Source: Owenia fusiformis (taxonomy: Eukaryota > Annelida > Polychaeta > Sabellida > Oweniidae). From it: DNA of 64,000 nucleotides. Position 1 is the first letter of the stretch. Each line of letters starts with the position of its first letter. Positions 27,501 to 33,500 of the stretch are shown piece after piece. Position numbers and translations under genes: made by a program. The notes beneath the pieces were generated by a model. The model saw only the letters and a program-made list of their open reading frames with translations, had not been told where the DNA came from and made no database searches. The DNA is taken from assembly GCA_903813345.2 (NCBI GenBank), contig CAIIXF020000012.1, positions 2,399,318 to 2,463,317 of the forward strand, read 5' to 3'.

Positions 27501-30500
27501 ACATGTCATACTTTGGTCAGAAGTTTGTAAGAATTTCAATGAATTTGAAACTTTTTTTAATAAATATATTTACACATTGATCAGATATTGGGGAGGTTAA
27601 GCTTGCGATTAAAAATCAAAACGAAAACATTTGACACATCAAGCGTGCACATCACGGTATATAGTTTTTTAGCTTAAATAACTGTTCAGCTTCAGTGTTT
27701 ATGCTAAGAACACTAACACATGAGAATCCCCAATTCAAGAATATGATTGAGGACAGAATAGTATGAGCTAAATACTTTTGAAAAACTTAAATGACCCAAC
27801 TTGTAATTTTCAGACAAAAGAAAAAGAAACTCCTCTAAAAGAAGACCCTCAAATTCAACAGCAACAACAGCAGCAGCAGCAACAATTACAACAAGACCAT
27901 ACAGAACAGCCACAACAAGCACAGCAACAATACATAGAACAGCAACAACAACAGACACAACAGGTATAACATAACTTAGTATTTTATTCATGAAGGATAT
28001 CTTGAATCTCTCCATGTGTAACATGACATATTATTTGTCTTTCACCAAGGGCTTGACACCAGATTAAAATATCTGTATGTTATTTAAACAGCCCTTGCTT
28101 ATAGTTTATGTAATAAATATATCTGGTATATTAACATAAGGTTAAAATAAGGTATGAGATGTAATGTTTGAAGTTTACACATTTGTTTCCAATGTTCTAC
28201 ATAATTAAAGAACTTGCTAGACTTTAAGTAGCTTAAGCCAATATATATTACATTACAGTCTCACACTGGAGAAGAGCTAAGACAAGAAGACACCCAAAGA
28301 CAACAAGATTCAGAAAAGACTGAAGAAGTAGAGTAAGTGTTGTATATAGATATGTGTGATGTCACATTGGGTTACCATAACAACCATGATTTTGTCCAGT
28401 CAAATACTCAATTCATTAATCTCGAGATAGTAGCTCAGAAATGATTAAAGAACATCTAGTACCAAGATCCAAGATGATTGTTTAGTGGTATTGAAGTGTC
28501 TTTGGTGTCTTTGGTCTAACTTCTTGATCACTCTGAATAGTATATACAGACCAACTTGGTTACAAATGATTGCTAACATTTTGCAAATATTGAAAATCTG
28601 TTGAAAAAAATTAACATTGATTCTACAATATGAATTTCTATTAATAAACTAAAACTTTCTAAAAACAGAATTTGAACTATCGATGGCATTCATATAGTTT
28701 TGGTTCAGGTGTATTTCTATATTTCAGGTCTGGAACTACATGTATGTATTGTTATATTTTTCAGGTGTATTTCTATATTTCAGGTCTGAAACTCCATGTA
28801 TTGTTATATTTTTCAGGTCTGTGAAACACTCAACCCTAAATCCAAATGCAAAGGAATTTGTCTTCAACCCCACGGCCAAACCATTCATACCAGTAAGTAC
28901 CTTTTTGTGTTGTTTGATATCCAGAGTTTATGTAACTCCAAATATTGCCATTTACATATGTGTCCATGTAACTCATGTTATGTAGAACTCCAAATATGGC
29001 ATTTTCATAGCCCATTTACATCTATTTCCATGTAACTCATGTAATGTAGAACTCCAAACATGGGATTTTCATAGCCCATTTACATATATATCCATGTACC
29101 TCATGTAATTAAGTCCAGTTTGGTGCAATCCCAACCAAAGGGTGGTTGGGATTTATAGAAAATCATTGAACTCATTTTTGAAGATGCAGTTTTAACCTTT
29201 GATGTGCCTTTCTAAGTGCTTTCTGTAATGTGCTTGTTGGTCTGTCCAGATGCTAATATGACCCATGTTAACATGGAGAAAATGAGGAAAAAGTTACTCA
29301 AAAATTGATAAGTGAATTTGACAGGCACAGTCAATAGTACTCTTACTTATTTTGGAGCTGATGATATCCAGTGTGAATTTGGATAAACCAAAATAAATAA
29401 AAGGAAACAAGGCAATCTATTTTGATGCAATGCATTTAGCATACATGTACAAATGCAAGTCCATGCATGCAGTGAGTTAACGTGAATTAATCTATTTTGT
29501 GTGTTTTTCAGAAACAAGAGTATAATCCTGTTCCCACACCCCCAAGGCCACAGACACAGAGCCCAGTTATACAACCCCAGCCACAGTTCCCTACTATGCC
29601 ATATCAAGTAAGTCTGTAGTACTGTTACACATTATAATACATATATTTGTATTATGAGGTTCAGGATATTGGGATTATCCCGAGGCCAATATAATATATC
29701 TGCCCGAGGGCTGTAGGTCTCGAGGGTGGATATATGTCCAGTTTTCTTGGCCGTAACAGGATTTTCCTGTTCTTTCAGATTATATTCTCGAATCTTTGAT
29801 TGTTAACAGGGATAAGTATGGTCATTCCCTTGTTTTTTGCCATTGCTACTCACAGTAATTATGCAAACGGTACAAAAAAAATGCACCAACATATGAACTG
29901 CGGTCTTAAATATTATATCTGCCGGCTCAGTTTTCGGTCGTAAAACTATATCTGCCCACTGATGAAAATACAGCTATTTACTAATCTGCTTAATGTACCT
30001 GAAACATGTAAAAAGTATGGGATAAAACTTCAATAAATTTTCATTCCTATTTTGCAGCCGATGAACATGAACTACATTATTCAGCCCCAGCAACAGCCTC
30101 AGCAGCAGCGCTTCCCCAGACCTGGAAAAAGTAAGACTCATCCCCTCTTTCACATTAACATAGCACAAAATATACTGAATTACATTATATAATATTCACA
30201 TTTTCAGTTTGACATTTTGATAACATTGACTTATATTTCTCTTGTTTGTAGCTGCTGTGGTTTCAGTGAATCCGACATCCAACTTTAGTCAGAATCCTGC
30301 TAATGTGACGGGGCAACCTATTGTGTTGGGTAACCCTGTACAAGGACAGCCCCAGGGTGTTCCAACAATTCTATATAACATGGTATGTACATGCATACAC
30401 TCCATATTATGAAAAAAGATTATCTTATTTGTTTTTCATGAATTTTTCAATTTCAGTTTCAATAATTATGATCTTTCAATGTATTCAATTTTTTTAAATA

Positions 30501-33500
30501 CTGTATATGCAACAAATACTCATTGGTATGTTCCGTATTTTATGTATTTTACACTTAAAGATAGAGCCAGAAACCCCTCCTTGGAAGAGCCACAACCTGA
30601 ATAATATAATGCACAAACAAATTTTGCTTGAACCGGGAATCAAACCCAGGGCCAAGTGATAGTGCCAATAACCCATTAGCTGGAGGACTAATATGAATCT
30701 CTAACAAAGGAAAATATCTGGCTGGGGATCTGTTTGAAAAAATCCCCATTCCGCACTCTGAAATCATGGTACCGTAGGGTACATTAAGAGTATGGTACCA
30801 TAAAGTACCATTTTAATATGGTGCCATGCCGTGCAGTGTTCACATTACCATATGGTACTGTTTTGGTCTATGGTACCATATTTTACAGTACAATTCAGTA
30901 CCATAGCCAAAATGATACTCCAAAATGTAATTAAAAATTGTGTTTTTTGTACACTTTTAGGGCAGTAACGTGAGGATGCCTCTGGCAGCACAACTCATGC
31001 CTCAGTTTGTCCAACAACAGCAACAGCAGCAACAACAGCAACAGCAGCAGAGTAATGGAGAATCCCAACAAACACAACAGCAGCAACAGCAGTCACAGCA
31101 GCAACAGATACAACAGACACAGCAACAACCTACCCAGTATTACAGTAAGTCCCTCAGTATGTTGGACTGTCACAATTATATCAATTATCACAAGTGATAA
31201 ACATATTGTTATAGTCTCCATCTTTTTTTTTGTGGATTGTGTTTGGTATTTGTGTTTGGTATTCGGCATCTGTAACAAATGGGAGGTTATGAAATTTTAG
31301 ATTGTTCTAGCCACTATTTTCTGTAACAAGCATTTGGCATCAGCATCTGTAACAATTGGTCACACAGCCCCTATGAATGTAAACCCTTTAATTCCACCTT
31401 CTATAGAAATAAAGGATCACATTGCAAATTAAATACACGTATAAAGCACTATAGGCATAAAAGAATGAATTAATGTGATTATACAATGAATATTTTTATA
31501 CAATGAATATTTTTCGAAATGAACCTTTTGTTAATTCAACATCTTATTTTGTGTTTCAGTCCCACAGGGTGGAATACCAACTCACGTGCAGATGCATCCA
31601 CAGCCTTTTATTAACTCAACATGTTGTTGTTTGTGTTTCAGTCCCACAGGGTGGAATACCAACACACGTGCAGATGCACCCACAGCCAGCACACTTGCCT
31701 AACCCCCAGGGGAGCCAACATCAGCAGGGGGCTCAACACATCCCTGGCCAGCCTCCCCACCCCTCCCCCAGCCCTGTACATGTCCAGCCCCAGGGTCCAC
31801 CGCCCCAATCGGGCACTCCCCAGTTGATGTATCAACCCGGCCCACCTCAACAACAGCATATACCCCAACAACACCAACAGCACCCCACTCAACACATCCC
31901 TAACCCTCAGGCTCACCCCCAGGCACCATCATTACAACCCAGCCCCAACACGCCGACGTCACCACACTCAATCCACAACAGCCAGGGTTATAATTTTGCG
32001 ACGTACCAACAACAACCTCCCCAACAACAGATGGCACCACAGATGACAATGGCCCATACGGGGCACACTAATCCCCAGCAGACGTCAACGCCACATGCGC
32101 AAACTCCGCAAATCGTGATGATGCCCCCCACTCCCCAACAATTGCAACAACCGACCCCCCAGCAACATCAACCACCCCCACAACCCGCACATCAGTTTAA
32201 CCCCCAACAGGTCAACATGCAAGGTAACCATATTTTTTTATTTATAAAATCATTTATTCAACATATATAGTATAGACATAATCCAGTGAGGAACGAATTA
32301 CATGCCAACTACCTAAACTCATGAAATGATAGTAGGGACAGATAACTTTGTGACAAGGATTTCATCCATTTTTTCTGGCTGTAAAACGTTTTACACACGT
32401 TTTACACACATTTATAAAATGTTTTTACACACCTAACCTATGAATGATTTATTGTTTGTGTATGTTTATTTGTTTGTGTCTATAGGACATAGTCAAGCAA
32501 CAATGGCCCCACCCACACAGCATACTATGGTTGCCCATCCCCAGGGCATTATGACGTCAACTGCGTCAAATGTTCACCCCCAGATGCATTACTCCATTCA
32601 CCAACAAGGTATGCTTTTGTTTCATTTACATTTTGTTTTATAGAAATTCAGTCTTTTATTATCTTTCGCCCAATTTAGGGTGTTACATATTTTATGAAAT
32701 TTCAACTCAATCAATTTAGTGTGTTACATATTTATAAAAAAAATTCTTTAATTCTTTTTATATCTTTCACCCAATTAAGGGTGTTACATGTTTCATGAAT
32801 TTTTACTGATTATGAATTCCCAATTTAGGGTGTTTCAAATTTAAATTTCAGTTTATATTATAAACTTTCACCCAATTTAGGGTGTTACATATTTAAATTT
32901 CAGTTTATATTATAAACTTTCACCCAATTTAGGGTGTTACATATTTAAATTTCAGTTTATATTATAAACTTTCACCCAATTTAGGGTGTTACATATTTAA
33001 ATTTCAGTTTATATTATAAACTTTCACCCAATTTAGGGTGTTTCATATTTAAATTTCAGTTTATATTATAAACTTTCACCCAATTTAGGGTGTTACATAT
33101 TTAAATTTCAGTTTATATTATAAACTTTCACCCAATTTAGGGTGTTACATATTTAAATTTCAGTTTATATTATAAACTTTCACCCAATTTAGGGTGTTAC
33201 ATATTTAAATTTCAGTTTATATTATAAACTTTCACCCAATTTAGGGTGTTACATATTTAAATTTCAGTTTATATTATAAACTTTCACCCAATTTAGGGTG
33301 TTACATATTTAAATTTCAGTTTATATTATAAACTTTCACCCAATTTAGGGTGTTACATATTTAAATTCCAGTTTATATTATAAACTTTCACCCAATTTAG
33401 GATGTTACAGAGATGAAAAACAAATAATTTCTATCTTGCTTTATTAGGGACAATTGTCAGGGGTAAGGGATCCATTACTTCTCCCATCAGCATATACTAA

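Noticed and set aside
27713-28024. 103-residue minus-strand open frame
   Set aside because: It is the antisense of the polyQ exon 12 of ataxin-2 (Val/Ala-rich shadow).
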